From: Cognatiluteimonas profundi
GTDB taxonomy: Bacteria; Pseudomonadota; Gammaproteobacteria; Xanthomonadales; Xanthomonadaceae
Direction of reading: 5' to 3'
DNA: 64,000 nucleotides
NCBI RefSeq assembly: GCF_009792795.1
Contig: NZ_VKHQ01000003.1
Location: 902,637-966,636, forward strand
The position numbers were made by a program, and so were the translations under genes. The number at the start of each line of letters is the position of its first letter. The first letter of the stretch is position 1. Positions 1-9,450 of this stretch are shown piece by piece. The notes under the pieces were generated by a model. That model was not told where the DNA came from, searched no databases, and saw only the letters and a program-made list of their open reading frames with translations.

Positions 1-489
1 ATGTTCGTGCACGACACCGTGCTGCATCGCACATGGGCGATCGCCAAGTCGCCGACGACGTTCAGCACCTTCCTGTTCTGGACCTTCTCCGGCCAGGTGC
101 CCGGCGAGGCGACGGAAGAGGACGGCGAGCCGGCGCGCTGGCGCTCGGCGGCCTTCGTCTCGGTCTCGGGCTTGCCCTCGTCCCCACTGTTCCGCGCCGC
201 GTTCAAGGCCCGCAAGGGGCCACTCGTGGGCGGCAGCTACGTGGACCTGGTGGACGGCATCTACCTGCGGCCCGCGATCGTGCCCGCCCTGCGGACACTG
301 GCCGCCACGGGCATGCCGGGCACCGCGCTCGACCCGAAGGCGGTCGATCCGGACACGGGCGTCGCCCTGCCGATCACCAGCGTGGGCATCGAGCGCGAAG
401 GCTTCCGCGGCAGCCAGCTCGTCATCAATGCGTCGATGGCCAGCGAGGAAGCCGGATGGGCGGGCATCTACCTGACGCGCGTGCGTTGA
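1..489 (+). CDS. Unknown protein, possibly 5'-truncated by window edge
   Basis: An open frame runs from base 1 to a TGA at 487-489 (162 codons read). The ATG at base 1 may be internal, because any upstream part lies outside the window and no ribosome-binding site can be inspected. The visible protein is soluble-looking, without membrane segments or a recognisable motif, and codon use fits its neighbours. I do not recognise the family. It lies immediately upstream of a broken cytochrome c peroxidase fragment, so this end of the window may sit at a rearranged boundary. Confidence 0.5.
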   Translation: MFVHDTVLHRTWAIAKSPTTFSTFLFWTFSGQVPGEATEEDGEPARWRSAAFVSVSGLPSSPLFRAAFKARKGPLVGGSYVDLVDGIYLRPAIVPALRTLAATGMPGTALDPKAVDPDTGVALPITSVGIEREGFRGSQLVINASMASEEAGWAGIYLTRVR

Positions 490-504
490 CGGCGCGCCAG
501 GCGG

Positions 505-633
505 CCATGCCAAACGCGGCGGCACTTCGAACCCCGCCTCTCCGAAAGCCACGCGATCAGCTGCAACTCCTGCCACATGGTCGGCATGGGCGGCGTGGAC
601 CTGCAGGAAACCCCGCTCGGGCCGCCTGTGTCG
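505..633 (+). pseudogene. Relic of a di-haem cytochrome c peroxidase
   Basis: In one plus-strand frame, bases 523-620 read HFEPRLSESHAISCNSCHM, then VGMGGVDLQETPLG. This matches the first haem region of the bacterial cytochrome c peroxidase/MauG family: FEPRLS, a CxxCH haem motif at 562-576, and GGVDLQET. Similarity stops where the family would continue with the G-x-G-W-x-x-x-x-R-N-A-P-T segment. There the frame runs straight into the palindromic repeat starting at 640. No start codon or downstream haem domain is present. It is best read as a decayed or truncated copy. The family call comes from recalled consensus, not a search. Confidence 0.6.
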
Positions 634-639
634 ATCACC

Positions 640-719
640 GTAGCCCGGATAAGCGAAGCGCATCCGGGATCGAATCGCGATGATGCCCCGGGTGCGGCCT
701 GCGGCCTTACCCGGGCTAC
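640..719. repeat. REP-type palindrome GTAGCCCGG...CCGGGCTAC, copy 1
   Basis: Two inverted arms, GTAGCCCGGATAAGCGAAGC and a complementary arm ending TTACCCGGGCTAC, enclose about 20 bases. Near-identical arms recur at 3527-3604, 3675-3691 and 4031-4062. It abuts the 3' edge of the peroxidase relic. This is a repetitive extragenic palindrome of a kind common in xanthomonads. Confidence 0.85.
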
Positions 720-792
720 GCTGGCTTGTCGATTCCGGTCCCATCCAAACGTCGCACAGGGAAGCACCCTTCCATCACCCAAGGAGAATCCG

Positions 793-1236
793 ATGCCAAG
801 CACCGTCCGCCTCCACCGCGTGCTGCGCGCTCCGGCCGAGCGCGTCTACCGCGCCTTCCTCGATGCCGATGCCAAGGCCAAGTGGCTGCCGCCGCACGGC
901 TTCACCGGCAAGGTCCACGAGCTGGATGCAAGTGTCGGCGGACGCTACCGGATGTCGTTCACCAACTTCTCGACCGGCCAGACCCACTCCTTCGGCGGCA
1001 CTTACCTGGAGCTGGTGCCGAACGAACGCATCCGCTACAGCGACCGCTTCGAAGATCCCAACCTCCCCGGCGAGATCATGGTCACCATCACCCTCAAGGC
1101 GGTGTCCTGCGGCACCGAACTCAACGTCGTGCAGGAAGGCCTGCCGGACGTCATCCCGCTCGAGCAGTGTTATCTCGGCTGGCAGCAATCGCTGGAACTG
1201 CTCGGCAAACTGGTGGAGGCCGAGGTCCAGGGGTAG
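793..1236 (+). CDS. SRPBCC family (AHSA1-like) protein
   Basis: A 147-residue protein starting at ATG 793, eight bases after an AAGGAG ribosome-binding site at 781-786. It opens with VRLHRVLRAPAERVYRAF, the typical first strand-helix of START/SRPBCC ligand-binding folds. AKWLPP, a GGRY hairpin and a long C-terminal helix (QQSLELLGKLVE) follow, as in the AHSA1/polyketide cyclase-like subfamily. Length is normal for a single-domain member. It is cytosolic, with no signal peptide. The ligand or partner cannot be told from sequence, and the gene stands alone between repeats and a convergent peptidase gene. Confidence 0.85.
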   Translation: MPSTVRLHRVLRAPAERVYRAFLDADAKAKWLPPHGFTGKVHELDASVGGRYRMSFTNFSTGQTHSFGGTYLELVPNERIRYSDRFEDPNLPGEIMVTITLKAVSCGTELNVVQEGLPDVIPLEQCYLGWQQSLELLGKLVEAEVQG

Positions 1237-1385
1237 GCCGCGCGCGAACACTCACGTCGGTCGAGTGGATGGAACACGTCACCGACGAGCAGTATTCATG
1301 GGCGCCACCACGCCAGCGCAGCAGGATGTCCGCCGATAGAAGGTTCGGCGGACCGTGCCGGCCGGCGCTGACGCCGGCGACGGCA

Positions 1386-3431
1386 TCACCAGATGCGGAC
1401 GCGATCCTGCGGCGCGCGCCACATCGGCTGGCCCGGCTTCACGCCGAATGCCTTGTAGAACTCGGGGATGTTCGACATCGGCCCCAGCACGCGCCACTTC
1501 GCCGGCGCGTGCACGTCGGAGAGCAGCCGCTGGCGCAGGCGTTCATCGCGCTGCTGGCTCATCCAGCCGAGTGCGTAACCGAGGAAGTAGCGCTGCGTCG
1601 GCGTCAGTCCACCAATCGTTTCACCCTTCTTGTACTGCGCCGTCTTCTCGAAGGCTTCCAGGCCGAGCAGCAGGCCGCCGTAATCGGCGATGTTCTCGCC
1701 CAGGCTCGCCTTGCCGTTGATGTGCAGGCCCGGCAGCGGTTCGTAGGCATTGAACTCGTCGACCATCCGCTGCGCGGCGGTGTTGAAGCGCGCGGTGTCC
1801 TGCGCGGTCCACCAACCCGAGAGGTTGCCCTTCGCGTCGTACTGGCGGCCCTGGTCGTCGAAACCGTGGGTGATCTCGTGGCCGATCGTGCCCGCGGCGA
1901 CGTAGCCGTAGGCGACGGCGTCATCGACCTGCGCATCCGGCACGCCCGGCACCATGAACATCGCCGCCGGCAACACGATCTCGTTGTTCGATGGGTTGTA
2001 GTAGGCGTTGTACGTCTGCGGCGTCATGTCCCATTCGGTGCGATCGACGGGCTTGCCGAACTTCGCCAGGTTGTCGTTGAACTGCCAGCGCTGCGCCGCC
2101 ATGACGTTCGCCGCATACGAGTCGCACCCGACCACCAGCGCCGAGTAATCCTTCCACTTGTCCGGATAACCGACCTTGGGCGTGACCGCCGCAAGCTTGG
2201 CCAGCGCCTTGGCCTTGGTGTCCGCGCCCATCCAGTCCAGGCGCTCGATGCGGTCATGGAAGGTGCCGCGGATCGCCTCGACCATGGCCGTGTAGCGCTG
2301 CTTGGAGGCCTGCGGGAAGTACTGCTTGACGAAGATGCGACCGAGCACCATGCCCATCGCGTCGTTCTCTTCATCCAGCGCACGCTTCCAGCGCGGGCGC
2401 TGCTCCTGCTGCCCGGACATCGCGCGGCCGTGGAAATCGAAGTACTCCGTGTCCGCCGCGCTCGACAGGTACTGCGCGTAGTCGTCGACCAGGTGGTAGC
2501 GCAGGTAATCCTGCAGCACCGGCACCGGCGTCCCGCGCAGCAGCGTGTCCTCGGCCGCGAAGAATTCCGGCTGGCCGACGATCACGTAGGCGGGGTGAAT
2601 GCCCCAGGCCGCGAGCCGCGCGCTCCAGTCGATCGACGGCGTGTACTTCGCGGTGAATTCCGCCGGCGCCATCTTGTTGTAGTTCTTTTCCGGATCGCGC
2701 AGGTCCTCGAGCTTTCGCGACGCCGTCGCCAGCGCGGTCTCGAATGCCATCACCTTCGCGGCGGCCGATTGCGCCGTGGCCGGGTCGCGGCCGAGCAGCG
2801 TGAACGTACGCGCGATGTGGTCGACATACGCGGCGCGGATCTTCGCAACACCCGCTTCCGGATTGAAGTAGAAGTCGCGCTCCGGCAGCCCCAGGCCGCC
2901 CTGCCCGACCTGCACCGCCATCGTCGCGCTGTCCTTGTCGTCCTGTCCGATGCCGATCCGGAACAGGCTGCGCACACCGAGCGGCTGGAGCGCGAACGCC
3001 GTGTCGAGCACGCCATCAGGCGAGGTGATCGCATCGATGCGCTTAAGCTCGCCATCCAGCGGATGCAGGCCGAGGCGATCGGCCTGCGCGACATCGGTCG
3101 CGGTCGCCCAGAAATCGCCGATCTTCTGCTGGTCGCTGCCGGGCACCGCCTTCTGCGCCGCCGCCGACTCGCTGATCCCGCGCAGGCGCGCGTACAGCTC
3201 GTCATCGACCTCGTTGCCGATGCCCCATGCCGCCTCGGACGCCGGGATCGGATGTGCCTTCAGCCACCCGCCATTCGCGTACTGGAAGAAATCCACGCCC
3301 GGATCGACCGACATATCCATGTGCGCGGCGAGGAAATCCTGCGGCGCGTCAGCGGCGAACGCGCTGCCCGTGGCGAACGCCAATGCGGCCGACAGCAACG
3401 TGACGCGGAGGGAAATCGTGAGACGGGCCAT
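1386..3431 (-). CDS. Secreted M13 family (neprilysin/PepO-like) metallopeptidase
   Basis: 681 residues. The start is set at ATG 3431, preceded by a GGAG-containing site, because a clean signal peptide (about residues 1-26, ending SAFA) begins there. The peptidase_M13 N-terminal domain fills most of the first 450 residues. The catalytic domain carries the zinc motif HEITH at 518-522, the upstream NAYY substrate-binding motif, and downstream GENIADYGG supplying the third zinc ligand Glu and an Asp. All catalytic residues expected for M13 are present. The enzyme should act in the periplasm or outside the cell on oligopeptides. It is a single-gene unit convergent with the SRPBCC gene; its actual substrate is unknown. 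Confidence 0.93.
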   Translation of the reverse strand: MARLTISLRVTLLSAALAFATGSAFAADAPQDFLAAHMDMSVDPGVDFFQYANGGWLKAHPIPASEAAWGIGNEVDDELYARLRGISESAAAQKAVPGSDQQKIGDFWATATDVAQADRLGLHPLDGELKRIDAITSPDGVLDTAFALQPLGVRSLFRIGIGQDDKDSATMAVQVGQGGLGLPERDFYFNPEAGVAKIRAAYVDHIARTFTLLGRDPATAQSAAAKVMAFETALATASRKLEDLRDPEKNYNKMAPAEFTAKYTPSIDWSARLAAWGIHPAYVIVGQPEFFAAEDTLLRGTPVPVLQDYLRYHLVDDYAQYLSSAADTEYFDFHGRAMSGQQEQRPRWKRALDEENDAMGMVLGRIFVKQYFPQASKQRYTAMVEAIRGTFHDRIERLDWMGADTKAKALAKLAAVTPKVGYPDKWKDYSALVVGCDSYAANVMAAQRWQFNDNLAKFGKPVDRTEWDMTPQTYNAYYNPSNNEIVLPAAMFMVPGVPDAQVDDAVAYGYVAAGTIGHEITHGFDDQGRQYDAKGNLSGWWTAQDTARFNTAAQRMVDEFNAYEPLPGLHINGKASLGENIADYGGLLLGLEAFEKTAQYKKGETIGGLTPTQRYFLGYALGWMSQQRDERLRQRLLSDVHAPAKWRVLGPMSNIPEFYKAFGVKPGQPMWRAPQDRVRIW

Positions 3432-3526
3432 CAGGCGCTCCGGGGGAAGATCAGTCGCGCACTGTCCCGGTGAAGCCCGGCAGTGGCAAGGGCTGGAGGT
3501 CATGGGCGGCCGGCGTACGATTGACC

Positions 3527-3604
3527 GTAGCCCGGGTAAGCGAAGCGCACCCGGGGCTTCCCCCTCGCGTCCCGGGTGCGGCCTGCGGCCTTACCCGGGC
3601 TACG
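3527..3604. repeat. REP-type palindrome, copy 2
   Basis: Arm GTAGCCCGGGTAAGCGAAGC at 3527 is answered by an inverted arm ending TTACCCGGGCTACG at 3604, with a short GC-rich loop. It is the same family as 640-719, slightly better conserved, and lies upstream of the M13 peptidase gene. Confidence 0.88.
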
Positions 3605-3647
3605 TTGGCCCATCGCCCGAGCGAGACACAAGGCAAGTGGGGCTGGT

Positions 3648-3691
3648 CGGAAAGTGCACTCTGACCCGTGTTTCGCCTTACCCGGGCTACG
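3648..3691. repeat. GTGCACTCTGACCC repeat plus REP half-site
   Basis: AAAGTGCACTCTGACCCGTG at 3650-3669 is directly followed by a lone REP arm (GCCTTACCCGGGCTACG, 3675-3691). The same GTGCACTCTGACCC word recurs at 4074-4088, and a diverged version (GTCGACTCCGACCCGCG) lies near 3965-3981. Words of this kind flank REP-associated tyrosine transposases in related genomes; no such transposase is present here. Confidence 0.65.
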
Positions 3692-3696
3692 TTGGC

Positions 3697-3915
3697 TCAA
3701 CGCTTCAACCCGGCAACGATCTCCGACACGCTGAGCCCCAGCTCGAGTTGTACGCGCACGTATTCGCGTTCCTTGCGTGACAGGCTGCGGCCGACGGCGA
3801 CGCGAACGTCCTCCGCATCCAGGATGCGCATGATCCTGGGCAGCGCCGAGCCGATGGCGTCGGGCCCGTAGCCCGCTTCGCGCAAGGCAGCGCTGATGAG
3901 TGTTTCGGCGTCCAT
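3697..3915 (-). CDS. Small orphan protein, unknown function
   Basis: 72 residues if started at ATG 3915; an in-frame ATG at 3945 would add ten. It reads as a compact helical protein: MDAETLISAALREAGYG near the N-terminus, then RSLSRKEREYVRVQLELG and a final helix (VSEIVAGLKR). Neither start has a strong ribosome-binding site. Composition looks like coding sequence, with charged amphipathic helices and no low-complexity stretches. It is boxed on both sides by REP-type repeats, which raises the chance that it travels with them or is a remnant. I do not recognise a family. Confidence 0.5.
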   Translation of the reverse strand: MDAETLISAALREAGYGPDAIGSALPRIMRILDAEDVRVAVGRSLSRKEREYVRVQLELGLSVSEIVAGLKR

Positions 3916-4030
3916 GACTGTCCGATTGATTTCGCGGGGATGCATTGTGCGCCGTGCGGAGAGAAGTCGACTCCGACCCGCGTTTTTCGGACCCGCGTTT
4001 TTCGTTGGAAGCCGCCAGCCGCCAAAGAAC

Positions 4031-4096
4031 GTAGCCCGGGTAAGCGAATGCGCACCCGGGGCACCAGCGGGAAAGTGCACTCTGACCCCTGTTTTT
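4031..4096. repeat. REP arm followed by GTGCACTCTGACCC repeat
   Basis: GTAGCCCGGGTAAGCGAATG at 4031 is a single REP arm with one inserted base relative to the other copies. It is followed at 4070-4096 by GAAAGTGCACTCTGACCCCT and a T-rich tail. With 3527-3691 this brackets the small ORF at 3697-3915. Confidence 0.65.
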
Positions 4097-4110
4097 CACC
4101 CTGTTTTGGA

Positions 4111-5385
4111 TCAGATCGGATCATCGATTGACCTGGCCAGCGCGGTGAAAAGTTTCGGACCGGTCTCGGTCATGTGCCAGCAGTCTTCCAGCCGGATGCC
4201 GAATTCGCCGGGGATATAGAGGCCCGGCTCGTCGGAAAAACACATGCCGGGTGCCAGCAGTGTGGCGTCGCCATGGGCAAGATAAGGCGGCTCGTGGCCA
4301 TCCAGGCCGATGCCGTGGCCGGTGCGGTGAGGAAGACCGGGCAGGTGGTAGCCGGGGCCCCAGCCTTCCTTTTCGTAGTAGGCGCGCACGGCGTCATCGA
4401 TGGCGCCGACCGGTGTGCCCAGCTTGGCGGTCGCCAGCGCAAGCTCCTGGCCCCGCTTGACGGTATTCCAGACCTTTCGTTGTTTCGCGCTTGGCTGGCC
4501 CATCACCCAGGTGCGCGAGATGTCCGATTGATAGCCATGCACGGTGCAGCCCACGTCCATCAGGATGACCGAGCCCTCGCGCAGGGTCTGCGGCTGCTTC
4601 GAGCCGTGCGGATAGGCGCTGGCCTCGTTGATCAGCACGAGCGCGAATTCCGGCTCACCGCCGAGGGCCACGGTGGCGGCGTTCACCATGGCGGCGATCT
4701 CGTCGGGACGCATGCCCGCGCGGACGTTGCCATGGACGTGGCGCAGCGCCGCCAGCGTGACGTCATTGGCGGTCTGCATCAGTGCGAGTTCGGCCGGCGA
4801 CTTGATCAGCCGGACGGCTTTCACCAGGGCATCGCCGGACACCACGCTGTAGGCCCCCGCGCTTGCGTCGCGCACGCCGTCGACGATGAAAAGACGCGTC
4901 GTGGATTCGAAGGCGATCGGGCCGGAGGTGACGCCGCGGTCGCGAAGCGCGCCAACCAGTCGCGCGAACGGGCTCTCATCCTCATTCCAGGGCCGCACGT
5001 CGCCGCCCACCGCCAGGGTCTCGCGGATCGAGGGTTCTTCGAAGGCCGGGGTCACGACGACGACGTCGCCCCGGGCCGGGATCACGGCCGCCGTCGTACG
5101 CTCCGAGCGACGCCACTGGACGCCGGTGAAGTAATCCAGGCTCGAGCCCGACTCCAGGATCAAGGCGCCGATCTTCTGGTCGACCATCAGTCGCTGCAGC
5201 TTGGCGATGCGCGCCAGGCGCTCCTCGACCGAGATTGGTTTGGCGCCGGCGGTCATGGAGGTCAATCCGGCCAGCCCGGCAGGCGCAGGAGGCGCGGCTT
5301 TGGCCGACCGGCCGAACAGCAGGAGTGACGTGGACGCGGCGCCGGTGACAGCTACAGCCGCAGTGAGGAAGTCGCGACGACGCAT
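4111..5385 (-). CDS. M24 family metallopeptidase (Xaa-Pro peptidase-like), Tat-exported
   Basis: 424 residues. The start at ATG 5385 gives MRRRDFLTAAV, a twin-arginine signal, followed by a hydrophobic stretch and AKA cleavage site, so the folded enzyme should be exported by Tat. A creatinase-type N-terminal domain precedes the pita-bread catalytic domain. All five metal ligands expected for M24 are visible: Asp in MDVGC, Asp in QSDISRTW, His in RTGHGIG, Glu in SDEPG and Glu in RLEDCW. It most resembles Xaa-Pro aminopeptidase/dipeptidase relatives. The neighbour hutU is transcribed the same way from upstream, 85 bases away, but a functional link is unproven. Confidence 0.9.
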   Translation of the reverse strand: MRRRDFLTAAVAVTGAASTSLLLFGRSAKAAPPAPAGLAGLTSMTAGAKPISVEERLARIAKLQRLMVDQKIGALILESGSSLDYFTGVQWRRSERTTAAVIPARGDVVVVTPAFEEPSIRETLAVGGDVRPWNEDESPFARLVGALRDRGVTSGPIAFESTTRLFIVDGVRDASAGAYSVVSGDALVKAVRLIKSPAELALMQTANDVTLAALRHVHGNVRAGMRPDEIAAMVNAATVALGGEPEFALVLINEASAYPHGSKQPQTLREGSVILMDVGCTVHGYQSDISRTWVMGQPSAKQRKVWNTVKRGQELALATAKLGTPVGAIDDAVRAYYEKEGWGPGYHLPGLPHRTGHGIGLDGHEPPYLAHGDATLLAPGMCFSDEPGLYIPGEFGIRLEDCWHMTETGPKLFTALARSIDDPI

Positions 5386-5470
5386 GAAGACTCCGGACCG
5401 ATGCCAAGGATGCTTCGCAGTATGCGGCCGAGTCGGCGCGCGAGTGTCCGCGCCGGGGCGCAAGCGGGTT

Positions 5471-7150
<1,680 letters not shown>

Positions 7151-7228
7151 GGGTGGGCCTGGTCGCGTGATGGCCGGATTATCGCATCGGGGGTTTGGGC
7201 TGCTCCGGGGCCGATGGAATGGGCCTTT

Positions 7229-7428
7229 CGTAGGAGCGGCGTAAGCCGCGACCGGAAGCCACGCCGCGCCCGTGAAGCTCATGGTCGCGACTCACGTCGC
7301 TCCTACGAAGAGCGAGATGCCTATGTGCATGGGGCTTCCGGTCGCGACTTACGTCGCTCCTACGAAGAGCGGCGGCCGCAGCACATGGGGGCTTCCGGTC
7401 GCGGCTTACGCCGCTCCTACGAAGAGCG
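7229..7428. repeat. Cluster of GTAGGAGCGGCGTAAGCCGC palindromes
   Basis: The 362-base space upstream of hutU holds four arms of one repeat: GTAGGAGCGGCGTAAGCCGC at 7230, then three inverted arms (ACTCACGTCGCTCCTACGAA near 7290, ACTTACGTCGCTCCTACGAA near 7346 and GCTTACGCCGCTCCTACGAA near 7403), mostly joined by GCTTCCGGTCGCG. Outside these arms I see no gene in the gap. Arms of the same family, one diverged, recur at 9950-10028, and a related hairpin sits at 31474-31548. Confidence 0.85.
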
Positions 7429-7512
7429 TGGCGCCGGCCGGTGACCTCAGGCAGTGGCAGCGCGTTCCGGCGCTTGCTAGCGTCACTGTCCCCCGCCGCC
7501 AAGGAGTGCGCC

Positions 7513-8340
7513 ATGAACCGGTTCGCCACGTCCGCCCTCGCCGTTGCCCTCGCCAGCCTGGCGACCGCAGCGGCCTTCGCCCAGGCCCCAACCACGCACG
7601 ACATGGCGTCGATGCCGGGCATGGAAGGGATGCACGACATGCCCGCGCCTTCCGTGCCCGCGGCCGTGGCGAAGGCGGTCGCCGACCCCGGCCGTGCCGA
7701 GGACGCGAAGATCGACGCGCGCCGGCACGTCGCCGAGCTGGTCGCTTTCTCCGAAGCCAAGCCCGGTGATCGCGTGCTGGAACTGATCCCCGGCAGCGGT
7801 TACTTCACCCGCGTCTTCAGCAAGGTCGTCGGGCCGAAGGGCACGGTCTATGCGGAATTGCCGGCCGAGATGGAGAAGGGCCATCCAGGCGCCGACAGGA
7901 TGCGCGCGCTCGGCAAGCAGGGTTACGGCAACATCGAGATCCTGATCCAGCCTGCGGCCGCGTTGCGCGTGCCGAAGCCGGTCGACGTGGCGTTCACCTC
8001 GCAGAACTACCACGACTATCCGGATACGTTCATGGGTCCGACCGATCCGGCGTTGCTCGACAAGGCGGTGTTCGCCGCGCTGAAGCCGGGCGGCACCTAC
8101 ATCGTCATCGACCACGCCGCCGAGACCGGCTCGGGACTGCGCGATACCGACACGCTGCATCGCATCGATCCGGCTTTCGTCAGGAAGCAGGTCACGGATG
8201 CGGGCTTCGAATATGTCGGCGAGAGCGAGGTGCTGCGCAATCCGGCCGACGACCACACGCTGAAGGTGTTCGACCCGGCGATCCGTGGCCATACCGATCA
8301 GTTCGCGTACAAGTTCCGCAAGCCGAAGTCGGCGAAGTAA
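7513..8340 (+). CDS. Exported SAM-methyltransferase-fold protein
   Basis: 275 residues from ATG 7513, six bases after AAGGAG (7501-7506). A signal peptide covers about residues 1-23 (ending AAFA). The mature N-terminus is rich in Met and His (HDMASMPGMEGMHDMP), a composition often seen in copper-binding segments. The body has a Rossmann methyltransferase motif I (LELIPGSGYFT), GTVYAE for the next strand, and LKPGGTYIVIDH as motif post-III. This matches the family of predicted periplasmic methyltransferases found in proteobacteria. The contrast between an SAM-type fold and export is unexplained, since SAM is cytosolic. A hairpin terminator follows directly. Confidence 0.85.
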   Translation: MNRFATSALAVALASLATAAAFAQAPTTHDMASMPGMEGMHDMPAPSVPAAVAKAVADPGRAEDAKIDARRHVAELVAFSEAKPGDRVLELIPGSGYFTRVFSKVVGPKGTVYAELPAEMEKGHPGADRMRALGKQGYGNIEILIQPAAALRVPKPVDVAFTSQNYHDYPDTFMGPTDPALLDKAVFAALKPGGTYIVIDHAAETGSGLRDTDTLHRIDPAFVRKQVTDAGFEYVGESEVLRNPADDHTLKVFDPAIRGHTDQFAYKFRKPKSAK

Positions 8341-8359
8341 CGAAAGCTGCGGATACGCA

Positions 8360-8386
8360 AACGCCCGGCAATGCCGGGCGTTCTTG
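8360..8386. terminator. Intrinsic terminator between convergent genes
   Basis: The stem ACGCCCGGCA/TGCCGGGCGT at 8361-8381 with a minimal loop is followed on the plus strand by TCTTGATT. It sits 20 bases after the methyltransferase-like gene and 20 bases before the convergent gene's stop, so it may serve both. Confidence 0.75.
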
Positions 8387-8403
8387 ATTGCTCGAGCGAC
8401 GCG

Positions 8404-8715
8404 TCAGTGGATCGACGGATCCAGCTGTCGCAAGGCATCGGCCATGTCCAGGCCGGTGCGTTCGATGTCGCGACGCGACCACACGCGTCCCGGGACCGGT
8501 GCGCATCGCTTGTCGGCATCCGACTTGACGCGCTGGTTGTGCGCCTTGGTGATCAGCGAGCCGGTTTCCTGCAGGCAGAACGGATTGGTCGCCTGGTTCT
8601 TCGCGTCGGCCGCCTTCAGCTCATGCGGCTCGGGCGCCTGCGCGAACGGTGGTTGCTGGGCCGCCGCCGCGAATGCCAGGCCACACAGCAGGCTGGCGAA
8701 AAGGATGCGTTTCAT
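8404..8715 (-). CDS. Small secreted protein, unknown
   Basis: 103 residues from ATG 8715, with a good GGAGGTG site just upstream. A signal peptide occupies about residues 1-19 (MKRILFASLLCGLAFAAAA). The mature part has two cysteines (FCLQETG and RCAPVPGR) that could form a disulfide. Near its end is a RRDIERTGLDMADALRQLD segment. I do not recognise a named family; small exported proteins of this build are common in xanthomonads. It is monocistronic, with its own upstream gap of 84 bases. Confidence 0.75.
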   Translation of the reverse strand: MKRILFASLLCGLAFAAAAQQPPFAQAPEPHELKAADAKNQATNPFCLQETGSLITKAHNQRVKSDADKRCAPVPGRVWSRRDIERTGLDMADALRQLDPSIH

Positions 8716-8799
8716 GGGTCACCTCCAACGTCGACCCGTGTTTTATACGCCTTGCGGAAGGTTTCGGACGTGAGTCGGGGCCGGGCGTTTAAGCCGCTG

Positions 8800-9357
8800 T
8801 CAGCCGCGTGGACACACCGGCTGGCGTCCGGCATGGAAGGCGTCCACCTGCGCCTGCGTCGCGGGCGTCGGCGGGACGCCATCGTCGAACAGGACGCGCC
8901 AGACGCCGTCGATGCCGCGATGCCAGACCGACTGGAAGCGGCCGATCGAGAAATGCGGATCGGCCCCCGGCCGGACGTCCTCGAACAGCGCCGGGCCGCT
9001 GGAGACGGCAATGTCGGGCGCACCGCCAATCGTGGTGCGATCGGGATACCAGCTCAGCAATACCGGCTTGCCCACGATCAGTCCTGCCCAGGCCCTGGTG
9101 ATCGCGTCACGCCCGCGTAGCGGTTGTGGACTGGCCGCGGAAAACGCCGCGTTGTCTTCGACGTGGGTCGCGAACGCGGTCGCATCGTGCTCGGCGACCG
9201 ACTGGGCAAAGCTGAGTTCGCGCGCCCAGACTTCGCACTCGGCGGCGGACATGCGTGCCTGCGGTGGCGCCGGTTTGACGTCGACCGGCGTTGCGGCCAT
9301 CGCAGCGGCCAGGGGAGCCAGCAACGCGAGTGCGGCGAGCGATCGGGACATATCCAT
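8800..9357 (-). CDS. Secreted SnoaL/NTF2-like (DUF4440-type) protein
   Basis: 185 residues. ATG 9357 is chosen because GGAG lies six bases upstream; an ATG two codons later is also possible. A signal peptide spans about residues 1-22. The body shows the NTF2-like pattern: an ECEVWARELSFAQSVAEHD helix, FATHVEDNAAF, LRGRDAITRAWAGL, and later GRFQSVWHRGIDGVWRVLFDDG strands. Such folds are small-molecule-binding or enzyme scaffolds, and no catalytic role can be assigned. It is divergent from ogt, with 93 bases between starts. Confidence 0.82.
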   Translation of the reverse strand: MDMSRSLAALALLAPLAAAMAATPVDVKPAPPQARMSAAECEVWARELSFAQSVAEHDATAFATHVEDNAAFSAASPQPLRGRDAITRAWAGLIVGKPVLLSWYPDRTTIGGAPDIAVSSGPALFEDVRPGADPHFSIGRFQSVWHRGIDGVWRVLFDDGVPPTPATQAQVDAFHAGRQPVCPRG

Positions 9358-9450
9358 GGCGATCTCCGGTGGTGGCTGCAGCATGGGCCCGCCGCGCAAG
9401 CCGTGCCCGTGCCGGAAGTCCGGTCGCGGCTGCGGTGCTAGCCTGCGCGC

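Noticed and set aside
726..3473. 915-codon open frame on the plus strand
   Set aside because: It runs antisense to the M13 peptidase gene, is Arg/His-rich with no domain pattern, and arises from high third-position GC. The minus strand has the HEITH enzyme with signal peptide.
7229..7428. Possible CRISPR-like array
   Set aside because: The arms alternate in orientation, spacers are neither unique nor uniform in length, and no cas genes are near. It is a palindromic repeat cluster.
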